DNA of 13,781 nucleotides from QNBT01 sp964563335 (GTDB lineage: Bacteria > Planctomycetota > Phycisphaerae > Sedimentisphaerales > Anaerohalosphaeraceae), in NCBI GenBank assembly GCA_964563335.1, contig CAZLWL010000069.1, forward strand, positions 1 through 13,781, given 5' to 3'. This document shows, piece after piece, positions 13,140-13,781 of this stretch (position 1 is the first letter of the stretch; each line of letters opens with the position of its first letter). The notes beneath the pieces were generated by a model, which was given only the letters and a program-made list of their open reading frames with translations, was not told the origin of the DNA and did not search any database. The position numbers and the translations under genes were made by a program.

Positions 13140-13331
13140 TAAATTATTGATAAGTTAAAAAGCCTTGCATTTGGGATAAAATCGCAGAGAAAAGAAAAAG
13201 TAAATAGTAAATTGAAGATGGCTCGCCCACGGCGTTAAAAAACTACATGAAGTGACGGAAAGGATTTGTAAGGATAAGATAGAAAGGTTTGCTTAACCAC
13301 AGAGGGCACAGAGATCGCAGAATTAATTGAT
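13140..13331. other. Gene-free spacer
   Basis: I see no gene here. It contains low-complexity words common in these spacers (an AACCACAGAGGGCACAGAG-like stretch near 13294-13312) and is AT-rich. No ribosome site and coding frame coincide. Confidence 0.4.
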
Positions 13332-13386
13332 TTGACGGCAAGCGCAATTTTGAGTATTTTATAGCCGGCGACCAGTTTGTGGTCGC
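13332..13386 (+). promoter_or_regulatory. Promoter candidate and leader hairpin for the last gene
   Basis: TTGACG (13332-13337), a 17-base spacer and TATTTT (13355-13360). Just after the expected start lies a perfect hairpin GCGACCA-GTTTG-TGGTCGC-like stem (13368-13374 with 13380-13386), not followed by T residues, so it is more likely a 5' stabiliser or binding site than a terminator. Confidence 0.4.
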
Positions 13387-13440
13387 AAAAATTATTGATG
13401 ACAACTGCTTCGAGAGTTAGAAGATTCTTTGGATCAAACC

Positions 13441-13781
13441 ATGTTAACAATAAAATTGCCACATAGAATAGGTAGTACTCAGCAGGGCTTTGCTTCATTG
13501 GCAAACGTTTATCAACAGGTAAAGCCGTGCCAATTTGAAACGATTCAGCTTGATTTTCAAAATACTACCTGGTTTGACGCCAATATGCTTGCCATGCTGG
13601 GAGCTATTATGGAATCTGCATGGATAAATGAATTTGACATTGTTAATCTTGGACCAGCGCAAGAAAAAATATTTAAGAAGACTCGATATAGTTATTTTGG
13701 TGGTGAATCCTTGCCGAATAGTTATAAAACAACTGTGGAATATCGTAAATCCAAAGTAAGCGAAATAGGTTCATTTGAAAA
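13441..13781 (+). CDS. N-terminal part of a STAS-like regulatory protein, cut by the window end
   Basis: From the ATG at 13441 the frame stays open for 113 codons to the end of the window. Residues ~30-65 (F-E-T-I-Q-L-D-F followed by W-F-D-A-N-M-L-A-M-L-G-A) look like the strand-helix core of STAS/anti-sigma-antagonist-like domains, where a strand is followed by a helix that begins with a small polar patch. In related proteins such a domain is often joined to a GHKL ATP-binding domain, which would lie beyond the window. There is no membrane segment or signal peptide in the visible part. The ribosome site is weak (GGA 9-10 bases upstream). AT-rich codon use resembles the ietAS genes more than korABC, so it may also be acquired. 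The function is a guess. Confidence 0.6.
   Translation, partial: MLTIKLPHRIGSTQQGFASLANVYQQVKPCQFETIQLDFQNTTWFDANMLAMLGAIMESAWINEFDIVNLGPAQEKIFKKTRYSYFGGESLPNSYKTTVEYRKSKVSEIGSFE

Overview
The window looks like a chromosomal segment of an anaerobic member of the Planctomycetota, probably the Phycisphaerae/Sedimentisphaerales side. This is an inference from four things. A secreted protease ends in the short dockerin-like 'D-L-x-x-D-x-x-V-D-x-x-D-F' tail typical of that group. There is an HNH-AP2 homing-endonuclease-like gene. The intergenic spacers are long and littered with degenerate low-complexity repeats. A ferredoxin-dependent 2-oxoacid oxidoreductase operon points to anaerobic carbon metabolism. 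No taxonomic marker gene is present.

Layout. Bases 1-600 hold a minus-strand tRNA-Arg(UCU) and, beside it, a shrunken tyrosine-recombinase gene with a strong but hairpin-bound ribosome site. Bases 600-1154 contain no protein gene. They hold a promoter, a compact RNA-like structure closed by an 11-bp stem and a U-rich tail, a second weaker structured stretch, and a near-consensus promoter that reads into a secreted trypsin-fold (lysyl-endopeptidase-like) protease (1155-2693, plus strand). Facing it is a tightly overlapping four-gene minus-strand operon (4402 to 2824): three different DUF2178-like four-helix membrane proteins followed by an XRE-type repressor. Its promoter overlaps a dyad, which suggests autoregulation. 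Bases 4403-5251 are gene-free and repeat-rich, including a 14-unit heptamer array organised into 21-base higher-order repeats. Next come an HNH-AP2 endonuclease gene and, just after it, the diverged tail of a second copy.

From 5904 a promoter drives a 2[4Fe-4S] ferredoxin (5976-6263), which appears to be terminated on its own. About 4 kb further on is a 2-oxoacid:ferredoxin oxidoreductase cluster, korA-korB-korC (10518-13018). The ferredoxin is the natural electron acceptor of that complex and is often encoded beside it. Between them sits an AT-rich two-gene cassette with its own promoter: an AAA+ ATPase and a subtilisin-like (S8) protease. These match the IetA/IetS pair, first known as a Ti-plasmid toxin-antitoxin stability module and later as an anti-phage system. 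The cassette looks like a horizontally acquired defence insertion into a metabolic locus.

Downstream of korC lies a roughly 128-base nested inverted repeat that begins inside the korC stop region, then a promoter candidate, and finally the first 113 codons of a gene that resembles a STAS-like regulatory domain and runs off the window. The best candidates for something undescribed are the 806-894 RNA, the tandem DUF2178 paralogue operon with its repressor, and the 13012-13139 hairpin element. The IetAS pair itself is a known system in an unusual place.
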